Assembly: GCF_004322855.1 (NCBI RefSeq)
Contig: NZ_CP036402.1
Span: forward strand, 3,782,001 to 3,846,000
Origin: Egibacter rhizosphaerae
GTDB lineage: Bacteria > Actinomycetota > Nitriliruptoria > Euzebyales > Egibacteraceae
DNA: 64,000 nucleotides
Direction: 5' to 3'
The notes beneath the pieces are model-generated. The model was given only the letters and a program-made list of their open reading frames with translations, had not been told where the DNA came from and made no database searches. Of this stretch, positions 16,582 through 24,650 are shown piece after piece. The position numbers were made by a program, and so were the translations under genes. How positions within the stretch are numbered: the first letter of the stretch is position 1; each line of letters starts with the position of its first letter.

Positions 16582-17913
16582 ATGGCCGTGAGCGAGAACA
16601 CGACCTCCGAGACCTCGGCCGAGGCCCCCAAGCCGCTCCAGCCGCCGCGACGCATCCCGAAGCTACGGCACCTCCAGACGCTCGGCACCGCGTTCCTCGT
16701 GCTGGGGGTCCTCGTCGTCTGGGCCTCCACGGCACTCGAGGACGAGCCGATCACGATGGCGATCGGCGTCGGGGAGGCCGCCCCCCGATTCGACGTGACG
16801 CCCGACCTCACGGTCCTCGTGATCGGGCTCGTCATGACGATCGCCGGGCTCGTCGCGCTCGCGGATCGGTGGACCGGGCGTTACGCCGCCGTCGGGCTGC
16901 TGGTATCCGCGATCCTGCTGCTGCCCTTGCTCGTCGTCTTGTCGGTGGGCCTGTCGGGTGCGCCCCAGACGAACATCCTGACCCTGGCCGCGGAGGCGCT
17001 GCGCCGCGGCACGCCGATCGCTCTGGGAGCGTTGGCGGGGCTGTGGTGTGAGCGCTCCGGCGTCATCAACATCGGGATCGAGGGAATGATGCTCGCGGGC
17101 GCGGGCATCGGGTTCCTCTCCTACACGATGGTCTTCGGCGGCGTCCCCGGCCTCGGGCTGGTCGGCGCGGTGCTGGTGGCCGTGCTCACCGGTGGGCTGA
17201 TGGCGGCGCTGCACGCGATGCTGTGCGTCACGTTCAAGACCGACCAGATCGTCTCGGGCGTCGTGATCAACCTGTTGGCGCTCGGGCTGACGAGCTTCCT
17301 GCGACGCGAGATCCTCCTGCCCGCGGACGCGACCAGCGCGCCGACGCTGCCGCAGATCGACCTGCTCGTGCTGTCCGACCTTCCGGTGGTCGGCCCCCTG
17401 TTCTCCGGTCGCCCGATCTTCTTCACGATGTTCCTGGCCGTGCTCGTCACGCACATCGTCCTGTTCCGTTCCCGGTGGGGACTGCGGGTGCGGTCGGTCG
17501 GCGAGAAGCCGCATGCGGCGGAGACCGCGGGTCTCAACGTGGTCAAGCTGCGCTATCAGGCCGTGATCGTCGGTGGTCTCCTCGCCGGGCTCGGCGGGGC
17601 GTGGTTCTCGCTCGAGACCGTGGGCGGCTTCGACGACGGCATGACCCAGGGCAACGGGTTCATCGCGCTGGCGGCGATGATCTTCGGCAAGTGGCGGCCG
17701 TGGTCAGCGTTCGGCGGCGCCATGTTGTTCGGCCTGGCGAGCTCGATCGGTACGCGGATCCAGTTGCTCGGGGTCGAGGTGGGCGACTTCCCGATCCCGC
17801 CGCAGTTCATGCAGGCGTTCCCCTACGTGGTCACCATCATCGTGCTCGCCGGCGCCATCGGACGCGCCGTGCCGCCGGCGGCGATCGGCCAGCCCTACGA
17901 GCCGTCCCGCTGA
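16582..17913 (+). CDS. Nucleoside ABC transporter permease (NupQ type)
   Basis: A 443-residue second permease, starting three bases after the first. It has a polar N-terminus of about 35 residues and then about ten membrane segments. GVINIGIEGMMLAGAG is the counterpart of the family motif in the partner permease, and TDQIVSGVVINLLALGL and AAMIFGKWRP are typical. It is about 100 residues longer than most NupQ proteins because of two added helices before the conserved core. With the lipoprotein, ATPase and first permease it makes a complete importer. An inverted repeat follows the stop. Confidence 0.92.
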   Translation: MAVSENTTSETSAEAPKPLQPPRRIPKLRHLQTLGTAFLVLGVLVVWASTALEDEPITMAIGVGEAAPRFDVTPDLTVLVIGLVMTIAGLVALADRWTGRYAAVGLLVSAILLLPLLVVLSVGLSGAPQTNILTLAAEALRRGTPIALGALAGLWCERSGVINIGIEGMMLAGAGIGFLSYTMVFGGVPGLGLVGAVLVAVLTGGLMAALHAMLCVTFKTDQIVSGVVINLLALGLTSFLRREILLPADATSAPTLPQIDLLVLSDLPVVGPLFSGRPIFFTMFLAVLVTHIVLFRSRWGLRVRSVGEKPHAAETAGLNVVKLRYQAVIVGGLLAGLGGAWFSLETVGGFDDGMTQGNGFIALAAMIFGKWRPWSAFGGAMLFGLASSIGTRIQLLGVEVGDFPIPPQFMQAFPYVVTIIVLAGAIGRAVPPAAIGQPYEPSR

Positions 17914-17931
17914 GTGGGCGCGGCCGTGCGC

Positions 17932-17984
17932 ACCGAGGACGTGCGCTTGGGGAGTCGGGGCCCGGTCGTGCGCACGTCGTCGGT
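17932..17984 (+). terminator. Inverted repeat ending the nucleoside importer operon
   Basis: ACCGAGGACGTGCGC (17932-17946) pairs with GCGCACGTCGTCGGT (17970-17984) at 14 of 15 positions around a 23-base loop. It begins 19 bases after the permease stop. Confidence 0.55.
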
Positions 17985-18002
17985 CCCGCGCCCGCGACGC
18001 GG

Positions 18003-18008
18003 TAGGAT
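18003..18008 (+). promoter_or_regulatory. -10 element for pyk
   Basis: TAGGAT lies about 130 bases before the pyk ATG, just after the inverted repeat that ends the previous operon. No good -35 is visible. Confidence 0.4.
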
Positions 18009-18137
18009 GCGGGCCCGCACGTCGAGGCCGCGTTCCGCTCCCCACCACTGCGCACAGGAACGGTTCGCGCCCGCCCATACCACTCTGGTCCTCGAGTCGG
18101 ACGCCGGGTGCACTCATCAGTCGCAGGAGGCCCGTTG

Positions 18138-19586
18138 ATGCGCCGCGCGAAGATCGTCGCGACCCTCGGTCCCGCTCTCGACGACCGCGACAAGCTGCGC
18201 GGAGCGATCGAGGCCGGCATCGACGTGGTGCGCCTGAACTTCAGCCACGGTGATCCGGAGACCCACGCCCGACGACTGGAAGCGGTCCGGGAGATCTCGG
18301 TCAAGCTCGGCCGCAACGTCGGCAGCCTCGCCGACCTGCAGGGACCCAAGATCCGCCTGGGGACCCTCCCCGACGAGGGCGTGCAGCTCGACAACGGCGC
18401 CGAGGTCTTCCTGCAGCCCGGCCGCGAGCAGCTCGACAGCTACGAGAGCGAAGGGCAACCCTCCCTGCCGGTCGTCTACGAGTCCCTGGCCGACGACGTC
18501 GCGCCGGGCGCGCTCGTGCTCGTCGACGACGGGTCGATCCGGCTGGTCGCGAGCCGCCACGACGAGGGTGGCGTGTGGTGCCGGGTCGTTGCCGGGGGAG
18601 TGGCGAAGAGCAAGAAGGGCGTCAACCTCCCCGGTGCCAGCGTGAGCGCGCCGAGCCTCACCCCCAAGGACCTCGAGGACCTGAAGACCGCGGTCGACCT
18701 GGGGGCGGACTGGCTCGCCCTGTCCTTCGTGCGCAAGGCGGAGGACCCCGACGGGGCCCGCGAGCAGATCGCACGCCACGGGTCCGAAGCCCCGATCGTG
18801 AGCAAGCTCGAGCGCCCCGAGGCGATCGATCGCCTCGACGAGGTGATCTCCGCGAGCGACGCGGTGATGGTGGCCCGCGGCGATCTCGGCGTCGAGATCG
18901 GGCCGGAGCGTGTGCCGGCGATCCAGAAGCAGATCATCTCGAAGGCGAACGCCGCGTCGAAGCCCGTCATCACCGCCACCGAGATGCTCGAGTCGATGAT
19001 CGACTCGCCGCGGGCGACGCGGGCCGAGGCCAGCGATGTCGCGAACGCCGTCTTCGACGGCACGGATGCGCTGATGCTGTCCGGGGAGACGGCCGCGGGT
19101 CGTTATCCGGTCGAGGCCGTGCGGAGCATGGCCCGGATCATCGAGGTGGCCGAGTCGAGCCCGCAACTCGCGCACCCCAACCCCGACTGGGTCGGCTACG
19201 CCGATGAGCCCGAGGTCGGCCGGGTCGTCGCACGCGCCGCCGTGCAGGTCGCGAAGGACATCCAGGCGACGGCCCTCGTGGTCTACTCGATCACCGGATC
19301 GTCGATCCAGCGCGTCAGCAAGTACCGCCCCGACGTCCCCCTGCTGGGTCTGACGCCCACTGAGACGGCCCTGCGGCGGACCGCCTTGATGTGGGGCACC
19401 GAGGCCGGTCTCGTGCCGATGAAGGAACAGGCGACCGACCTGACCAGTTCGGCGGAACGGGTGCTCGTCGACGGCAACTGGGCCCGCCGAGGCGACCAGG
19501 TGGTGATCGTGTCGGGCCGGCCCGGTGGTGAGGGGGGCACCAACCGGCTCATGGTCCACCGCGTCGGCGATCCGGTCGTCACGTGA
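18138..19586 (+). CDS. pyk: Pyruvate kinase
   Basis: A 482-residue glycolytic enzyme that makes pyruvate and ATP from phosphoenolpyruvate and ADP. Family motifs in order: RRAKIVATLGPAL at the start, VRLNFSHGD (about 32), LADLQGPKIRLG, SFVRKAEDPDG, the catalytic-lysine region SKLERPEAID, the metal site MVARGDLGVEIG and ATEMLESMIDSPRATRAEAS. The Ser/Gly C-terminal domain is complete. GCAGGAGG eight bases upstream selects the ATG at 18138 over the upstream GTG at 18108. The length is normal. It converges with the MarR gene. Confidence 0.97.
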   Translation: MRRAKIVATLGPALDDRDKLRGAIEAGIDVVRLNFSHGDPETHARRLEAVREISVKLGRNVGSLADLQGPKIRLGTLPDEGVQLDNGAEVFLQPGREQLDSYESEGQPSLPVVYESLADDVAPGALVLVDDGSIRLVASRHDEGGVWCRVVAGGVAKSKKGVNLPGASVSAPSLTPKDLEDLKTAVDLGADWLALSFVRKAEDPDGAREQIARHGSEAPIVSKLERPEAIDRLDEVISASDAVMVARGDLGVEIGPERVPAIQKQIISKANAASKPVITATEMLESMIDSPRATRAEASDVANAVFDGTDALMLSGETAAGRYPVEAVRSMARIIEVAESSPQLAHPNPDWVGYADEPEVGRVVARAAVQVAKDIQATALVVYSITGSSIQRVSKYRPDVPLLGLTPTETALRRTALMWGTEAGLVPMKEQATDLTSSAERVLVDGNWARRGDQVVIVSGRPGGEGGTNRLMVHRVGDPVVT

Positions 19587-19635
19587 GGGCGTCGGGTCGT
19601 GCCGCGTGCCCGAGGACGGCGCACGCGTCGCGGGG

Positions 19636-20214
19636 CTAGCGCTCGTCGGCGACGGCTTCGGTGAGCCCCTGTTCCTCCAGAAGGTGGCTCGGGATCGCCC
19701 CGCGGACGCGGCGGAGCAGGACGACGAGTTCCGCGAGTTCGTCGTCGTGCAGATGGCCGAAGACCCCCTCGAGCATCGCGTAGTGGTGCGGGTAGTGGGA
19801 CTCGAGCAGCTCGCGTCCGGCCGCCGTGAGCGCGACGAGCACACGCCGGCGGTCCTCGGGGTGGGGTTGCCGGGTGACCATGCCCTTGGCCTCGAGCGTG
19901 TCGATCAACCCGGTCACCGACGGTCGCGAGACCAAGAGCCGTTCGGCGAGGTCGCACGGCTCGAGCTCGCTGCCCGGTGTGTTCACCAGCGCCTGGAGCA
20001 GGTTGAACGCGCTCGCCGACAGGCCCTGCGGGCGCAGCGACTCGCCGAACTCGGCCTGGACCGCGTTGTAGGCGCGGAACAGCCAGATGATGGCCTGCAC
20101 CTCGAGCGGCCGCACGTCCGGGTGCGCGGCTTCCTGCAGGGCGAGGCGCTGCAACTCGGTGGGCGGGGTGCCCGGGGCCGCCGGCTTGCGGGGGCTCTGT
20201 TCAGTATCAGTCAC
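19636..20214 (-). CDS. MarR-family transcriptional regulator
   Basis: A 192-residue winged-helix regulator with a longer than usual N-terminal arm. The DNA-binding part is clear: SAFNLLQALVNTPG, then LLVSRPSVTGLIDTLEAKG (recognition helix, about residues 92-110) and the wing HPEDRRRVLVALTAAG. A GGAGGAG ribosome-binding site precedes the GTG at 20214. A short palindrome (20249-20260) sits in the promoter, which suggests self-regulation. The ligand and other targets are unknown. The gene just upstream on the same strand is the small SH3-like protein. Confidence 0.9.
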   Translation of the reverse strand: MTDTEQSPRKPAAPGTPPTELQRLALQEAAHPDVRPLEVQAIIWLFRAYNAVQAEFGESLRPQGLSASAFNLLQALVNTPGSELEPCDLAERLLVSRPSVTGLIDTLEAKGMVTRQPHPEDRRRVLVALTAAGRELLESHYPHHYAMLEGVFGHLHDDELAELVVLLRRVRGAIPSHLLEEQGLTEAVADER

Positions 20215-20239
20215 GCCGATCTCCTCCCTCCCCTCTGAG

Positions 20240-20260
20240 TGTACCTCGTTCGATCTCGAA
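20240..20260 (-). promoter_or_regulatory. MarR gene promoter with palindrome
   Basis: On the minus strand a -10 candidate TACACT (near 20240-20245) follows the palindrome TTCG-AGAT-CGAA (20249-20260). A regulator bound there would block RNA polymerase. This is inference from position and symmetry only. Confidence 0.4.
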
Positions 20261-20279
20261 TAAGCCAGGAGGGACCGGA

Positions 20280-20528
20280 TCAGCGTCGCTTCGGCGGTGG
20301 TGGGGGGACCGTGCGACCGGCGACCACATCGTCCTCGGCCACGACGGCGACGCTGCCGTCGCGACGTGCGATCTCGAGTTCGCCGTGGTCCCATCGTCGC
20401 AGCTCGCCGAGTACATCGGTGTGGCCGGGCTCACCCTGCCGCGCCTCGGGTCGTCGCACGCGGAGGCTGACCCGCCGGCCGACATCATCGGGCGAGATAC
20501 GTACCACGTACCGCGGTCCCAGAGGCAC
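20280..20528 (-). CDS. Small SH3-like domain protein (Rv0428c-type N-terminal domain)
   Basis: An 82-residue protein with GPRYVVRISPDDVGRRVSLR, then TDVLGELRRWDHGELEIARR and a final VVAGRTVPPPPPK. This matches the short beta-barrel domain usually found at the N-terminus of actinobacterial GNAT acetyltransferases such as Rv0428c. Here it stands alone, with no acetyltransferase part downstream; the next gene is a MarR regulator 65 bases away. The start is a GTG at 20528. The function of the free domain is unknown. It could be a truncated acetyltransferase, but its ends look clean. Confidence 0.65.
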   Translation of the reverse strand: MPLGPRYVVRISPDDVGRRVSLRVRRPEARQGEPGHTDVLGELRRWDHGELEIARRDGSVAVVAEDDVVAGRTVPPPPPKRR

Positions 20529-20675
20529 GACCGCCAGTATCGCGCGAGTTCGGGTTCCCGACCACGGGGCCCGCAGCGAGTGGTCGTGGAGACCGCTCGC
20601 CGGCTAGGGTCTTGTCTCGAGGCCGTGCGCGGTGCGGCTCGCCGATCCCGGACGCCGAGGAGATTCGGGGCGCTC

Positions 20676-21212
20676 GTGACCCAAGCTGGTGGATGGCAGG
20701 GCCGATACTTCGAGGACTTCGAGGTCGGGGACGTCTACCGTCACCCCCTCGGACGCACGATCAGCGAGGCCGACAACACCTGGTTCACCTTGTTGACCAT
20801 GAACACGAACCAGTTGCACTTCAATGCCCACTACGCCGAGCGGTCGACCTTCGGTCGCGTGCTCGTGAACTCGGGGTTGACCGTGGCGATGGTGCTGGGG
20901 CTGTCGGTCTCCGATCTATCGCAGAACGCGGTCGCCAACCTCGGCTGGGACGAGATCCGCCTCACCCACCCGGTCTTCGTCGGCGACACGCTCTATGCGG
21001 AGTCCCTCGTGCTGAACGTGAGGGAGTCGGAGTCGCGCCCCTATGCGGGGATCGTCCGCGCGAGGACCCGGGGGCTCAATCAGGACGGGACCGAGGTCCT
21101 CGACTACAAGCGCACGGTGATGATCTACAAGCGCAACGCCCCCCAGGACAAGGGCCACTTCCCGGAGCCGGCCGAACCATTGCGCCCCGAGACCGGCACC
21201 GACCCGACCTGA
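20676..21212 (+). CDS. MaoC-family dehydratase
   Basis: A 178-residue hot-dog fold protein. GRYFEDFEVGDVYRHPLGRT opens the domain, then the helix with NQLHFNAHYAERSTFGRVLV and LGWDEIRLTHPVFVGDTLYA. These match MaoC-type enoyl or mesaconyl-CoA hydratases, which add water to CoA thioesters. The catalytic Asp/His of R-hydratases would be expected in the early helix; here it reads MNTNQLHFNAHYA, with the Asp replaced by Asn, so activity may differ. The GTG at 20676 is the first in-frame start next to the domain, with AGGAG about 14 bases upstream; TAGGGT at 20605 may be its -10 box. No pathway neighbours are visible. Confidence 0.85.
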   Translation: MTQAGGWQGRYFEDFEVGDVYRHPLGRTISEADNTWFTLLTMNTNQLHFNAHYAERSTFGRVLVNSGLTVAMVLGLSVSDLSQNAVANLGWDEIRLTHPVFVGDTLYAESLVLNVRESESRPYAGIVRARTRGLNQDGTEVLDYKRTVMIYKRNAPQDKGHFPEPAEPLRPETGTDPT

Positions 21213-21239
21213 GCGAACTCGCGTCTGCCGGACGGGCTC

Positions 21240-21796
21240 GTGTGGTGGCCCCACCGCTCCACCACGGGCGCGCTGCCAACTCACATCGCGCCACGCGAGC
21301 GCGGCCAGCGTCGCGAGCGCCACGGCGGCCGCGAGAGCGGTGGTCGTGGGGCGTGCCACCCCCTGCTCCACCGCGATGGCGGTGGTGCCCCACGCGACGG
21401 CCAGGGGGAACCCGGGCTCCGGGGGACCGAGAACGGTGAGGGTCACGGCGATCGCGCCGACGGCGAGCAGCCCGATCGGTGCCCAGGCCGCTGCCGGCGG
21501 GCCGGCACCCGCAGCGGGGCGAGGACCCGATCATGTGCGCGGACCGGCCGCGCCTGATAGATCGCGAAGGCCAGGCTCGCCACGTAGATGAGTCCCCAGA
21601 TGGCGAACGCGTAGCCGGCCGGGTCGATCCAGGAGTCGTAGCGGTCCGAGATGGTCCCCACCTGCGCGCCCGGCAGCACGTCGGATTGGCTCAGTCCGGC
21701 CGCGACGATCTGCCAGAGCGCGAGCGCGACGAGCGCGGCCTGCCAAGGGGAGAACCTTCGCCATGCGGGCCTCCCTCTCTCCGGGCCGTTGCGCAT
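21240..21796 (-). pseudogene. Decayed TspO/MBR-like (tryptophan-rich sensory protein) gene
   Basis: From the ATG at 21796 the frame encodes a hydrophobic start (WQAALVALALWQIVAAGL) and YAFAIWGLIYVASLAFAIYQ, which resembles the first helices of the longer actinobacterial tryptophan-rich sensory proteins. After RVLAPLRVP the frame runs out. In the next frame, from about 21505 to 21260, a plausible C-terminal pair of helices appears (AWAPIGLLAVGAIAVTLTVL and AWGTTAIAVEQG). The central helices are missing and the two ends are in different frames, so an internal deletion with a frameshift is the simplest reading. The family assignment is from memory and moderate. Confidence 0.5.
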
Positions 21797-21816
21797 TCGC
21801 GGCTCACCGCCTGGTT

Positions 21817-21984
21817 CTACTCGAATGGCCGAGGTCGCTCACCTGAGTCGATCGTGTGACCGGCTCCGGTGAACGCGACCACCGTGCGGGCATCGCTCAG
21901 CAGGGCGGCGAGGTCAGCGACCGAGCCTCCCACTGGCGGGCCCGTCGGCTGGGGCGGGTTGGCCGCGGCCTCTCCCGAAGGCAT
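21817..21984 (-). pseudogene. N-terminal remnant of a sirtuin (Sir2) NAD-dependent deacylase
   Basis: The 55-residue frame contains LAALLSDARTVVAFTGAG followed by HTIDSGE. This is the beginning of Sir2 proteins, where FTGAGIS-x-x-SGIPDFR binds NAD. After the Ser-Gly the sirtuin sequence ends abruptly in Arg-Pro-Arg-Pro and a stop. The rest of the gene (about 200 residues) is absent. The decayed TspO-like gene follows immediately on the same strand, so a segment of the chromosome seems to have been eroded here. Confidence 0.55.
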
Positions 21985-22040
21985 GGGGCACCGGTACCCG
22001 GCTGGGCGTGCAGGTGGCGGCCGAAGGGGACGCTTGCGCC

Positions 22041-22511
22041 ATGAGCGCCGTTCGGATGTCAACCCCGGCCGCTCGGCTCGGTCGGAAGCTGCTCCGGATC
22101 GTCGTGATCGCCTGGGCGGTGATGGCGTTCGGTCAGCTGCTCCTCGCGCTCCTGCGCGGTCACGGGTTCGGCAGTGCCGTACAGCTCGTGGTCGGCCAGA
22201 CGTGGGAGGTCGTGGTGGCGGTCGTGAACCTCCTGGCGCTCGTCCTTGTCGTGGCGTTGCTGGGACTGTTGGTGGGCGCGCTCGTCGGGGTCGTGATGGT
22301 CGGCATCGGTGCGAGCGACCGGGTCGCCTGGCGGATGGTGCGTCTGGGGGCGGCGGCGAGCGGTTCGGGGTTGGCGATCCAGCTCGCGACCTTCGGTGCG
22401 AGTCCGCTGATCGTGGCGCTGACCTTCGTCGGCACCCTGCTGTCGCTGTGGGGCACCACCCGGCTGCCGGAGGAAGCGCTCGGCGCCGGCCGCGCGCAGG
22501 CGGCGGAGTAG
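22041..22511 (+). CDS. Small membrane protein of unknown function
   Basis: A 156-residue protein from the ATG at 22041; an ORF start at 22008 adds only non-hydrophobic residues. It has four likely membrane segments (IVVIAWAVMAFGQLLLALL; VVVAVVNLLALVLVVALL with LLVGALVGVVMVGIG; a later LTFVGTLLSLWG). The tail is short and polar. I recognise no family. It converges with zur, 61 bases away. Confidence 0.6.
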   Translation: MSAVRMSTPAARLGRKLLRIVVIAWAVMAFGQLLLALLRGHGFGSAVQLVVGQTWEVVVAVVNLLALVLVVALLGLLVGALVGVVMVGIGASDRVAWRMVRLGAAASGSGLAIQLATFGASPLIVALTFVGTLLSLWGTTRLPEEALGAGRAQAAE

Positions 22512-22572
22512 GGCGGATCGGGGCGGCGGAGCCCCTGGTCGGGCACCGGGTGCGCCGAGCGCGCGGATACGG

Positions 22573-22998
22573 TCAGTGGTCGAGGCACACGGCGCAGACG
22601 CCGAAGATGTCCGCTCGGTGACCGGTGACCTTGTAACCGCGTCGGCTCGCCACCTCGCTCACCCAGCGCTCGACCTCCTCGGCGGTGATCTCCTCGACCC
22701 GGTTGCAGGTCTCGCAGACCAAGTGGTGGTGGTGTGCGGAACCGCACAACCGGAACGACTGCTCACCCTCGTGGGTGAAGACGTCGAGCAACTCGGCGTC
22801 GGCGAGTGCGGTCAAGGTGCGATAGACAGTGGTCAACCCGATCGGTTCACCGGCCTGCCGGAGCTCCATGTGGAGATCCTGGGCCGTCACGGCATCGTCA
22901 CGCCGGCTCAGGGCGTCGATGACGGTGAGCCGTTGGCGCGTCGCGCGCAGCCCCGCGTCGCGCAGCGCGCTCTCCGGCTCATCGCTGACCACGGTCAT
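22573..22998 (-). CDS. zur: Fur-family zinc uptake regulator
   Basis: A 141-residue Fur-family repressor. The winged helix includes TTVYRTLTALADAELL (about residues 55-70). The metal-binding part has SAHHHHLVCETCNRVEEI and a second Cys pair, FGVCAVC, near the C-terminus; these two pairs form the structural zinc site. It is the last gene of a minus-strand operon after znuA, znuC and znuB, with 16 bases before it, so zinc regulation is well supported. When zinc is plentiful it should repress the operon, including itself, from the palindrome at 25814-25842. Confidence 0.93.
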   Translation of the reverse strand: MTVVSDEPESALRDAGLRATRQRLTVIDALSRRDDAVTAQDLHMELRQAGEPIGLTTVYRTLTALADAELLDVFTHEGEQSFRLCGSAHHHHLVCETCNRVEEITAEEVERWVSEVASRRGYKVTGHRADIFGVCAVCLDH

Positions 22999-23014
22999 CG
23001 CGGTCTCCCTCCCT

Positions 23015-23857
23015 CTAGGCGATTTCTCGGCGGACCCGATCGCGGGCGAGGCGGATCAGCACCGCCAACACGTAGCAGGCGATGGCCCCGAGCACGATCG
23101 AGGACCCGGGCGTCTCGTCGGCGTAGTACGCGAACACCAGCCCGAACAGGGCGCAGCCGCCACCGATGGCAGCGGCGCCCAGCATGGTACCGCGGTAGCT
23201 GCGTGACAGTTGGGACGCGGCCGCGACCGGCACCACCATCAGGCCGGCGACGAGCAGGATCCCGATCGTGTACATGCCGCCCACGACCACGAGCGCCACG
23301 ATCACGGTCAGGGTGAGCACGAGACGGTCGGCGTGGATCCCGCTGACGCGCGCGGCGGCCTCGTCGAACGCGATCGCGACCAGCGGCCGGTAGAAGACGG
23401 CCATGAGCAGGAGCACGCCCCCCGCGAGCCCCGCGATCGTGGCCGCGTCCGCGAACGAGAGGTTCAGTGGGCTGCCGAACAGCACCCCGAGAGCGTTGTT
23501 GATGCCGATCCCCGAGCGGTGCATGAAGAAGTAGCCGAGCGCGATCCCCCCGTAGAAGATCATCGCGAGCGAGAGGTCGCCGGACAAGCCGCTGCGTTGC
23601 AACCACGGCAACAGCACCGCGGCGAGCAGGCTGAGGATGGTGGCGCCGAGCAGGATGTCGAAGTCGAACAGGAAGCCGAGTCCCACCCCGGCGAAGGCCA
23701 CGTGGCCGATCCCGTCGCCGATGAGGCTCTGGCGGCGCTGGACGACGAAGGTCCCGACCATCGGCGCGACGACGGCGACGGGCACGGTCGCGAGGAGCGC
23801 GTGGCGCATGAAGCCGCGGTCCAGGAACTCCAGCCAGGCGATCTCAGCGAGGCTCAT
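23015..23857 (-). CDS. znuB: Zinc ABC transporter permease
   Basis: A 280-residue ABC-3 family permease with about eight membrane segments from residue 17 on. RRQSLIGDGIGHVAFAGVG is the family's conserved early loop and GGMYTIGILLVAGLMVVPVA its conserved late helix. The ATG at 23857 overlaps the end of znuC by 14 bases, so translation is coupled. It forms the membrane channel for zinc or manganese; the partner genes make zinc most likely. Confidence 0.95.
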   Translation of the reverse strand: MSLAEIAWLEFLDRGFMRHALLATVPVAVVAPMVGTFVVQRRQSLIGDGIGHVAFAGVGLGFLFDFDILLGATILSLLAAVLLPWLQRSGLSGDLSLAMIFYGGIALGYFFMHRSGIGINNALGVLFGSPLNLSFADAATIAGLAGGVLLLMAVFYRPLVAIAFDEAAARVSGIHADRLVLTLTVIVALVVVGGMYTIGILLVAGLMVVPVAAASQLSRSYRGTMLGAAAIGGGCALFGLVFAYYADETPGSSIVLGAIACYVLAVLIRLARDRVRREIA

Positions 23858-24650
23858 CCGCACCCCCTTCGACCGGTGGCGGCTCGGCCTCGCGTCCCTC
23901 GTCGATCCGGTGGGCCATCGCGACGATGTCGGCATCGGCATGGCTGCGCTCGACCGGTCGGCCCGCCCGCATCTCCACGATCCGGTGCGCGATGCCGACG
24001 AAGCCCTCGGGCTCGTGGCTGATGTAGGCGATCGCGACGCGTTCATGGGTGATCAGGTGTTCCAGCGACTCTCGGAGGATGCGTCGTGCATCGGTGTCGA
24101 CCCCCGTCGTGGGCTCGTCGAGGACGAGGAGCTCGGGGTCGGTGACGAGCGCGCGAGCGATGAGCACTCGCTGCTGCTGCCCACCGGAGAGCCGGTTCAC
24201 CGCTTGCTTCCGAAGGGGAGCGATGCCCATCACGTCGATCGCGTGCTCGACACGCTCGCGCTGTGCGCGGTTCATGCGGCGTAGCAGTCCGAGACGCGCC
24301 ACGAGGCCGCTGCGGACGACCTCCTCCACACTGATCGGTAGTGCGGCGTCGGCCATCGCCCGCTGGGGCACATACCCGACGCGCCACCACTCCTCGACCT
24401 GGTCGACCGGGGTCCCGAACAGTCGAACGGTGCCGTGGGTGGGTCGCATCAGCCCGAGCCCGAGCTTGACGAGCGTCGACTTGCCCGAACCGTTGGGGCC
24501 GACGATGGCGACGAACTCGCCGGCGTGGATCCTCAGGTTCACGTCGCGGAGCACCGGGATGCGCTGATAGCCGAACGTGACCTGCTCGAACGCGAGTGCG
24601 GCCGGGGCGTACGCCCCAGCCGCGTCGGCCGTGGTGTCGGGTGGGATCAC
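23844..24650 (-). CDS. znuC: Zinc ABC transporter ATP-binding protein
   Basis: A 268-residue ABC ATPase: Walker A GPNGSGKSTLVKL (about residue 50), Q-loop region YVPQRAMAD, signature RLSGGQQQRVLIARAL, Walker B ELLVLDEPTTGVD and switch His in AYISHEPEG. The GTG at 24650 overlaps the znuA stop by four bases (GTGA). A GTG nine bases earlier is possible. The C-terminal 40 residues are Glu/Asp-rich and have no known role. Confidence 0.95.
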   Translation of the reverse strand: MIPPDTTADAAGAYAPAALAFEQVTFGYQRIPVLRDVNLRIHAGEFVAIVGPNGSGKSTLVKLGLGLMRPTHGTVRLFGTPVDQVEEWWRVGYVPQRAMADAALPISVEEVVRSGLVARLGLLRRMNRAQRERVEHAIDVMGIAPLRKQAVNRLSGGQQQRVLIARALVTDPELLVLDEPTTGVDTDARRILRESLEHLITHERVAIAYISHEPEGFVGIAHRIVEMRAGRPVERSHADADIVAMAHRIDEGREAEPPPVEGGADEPR

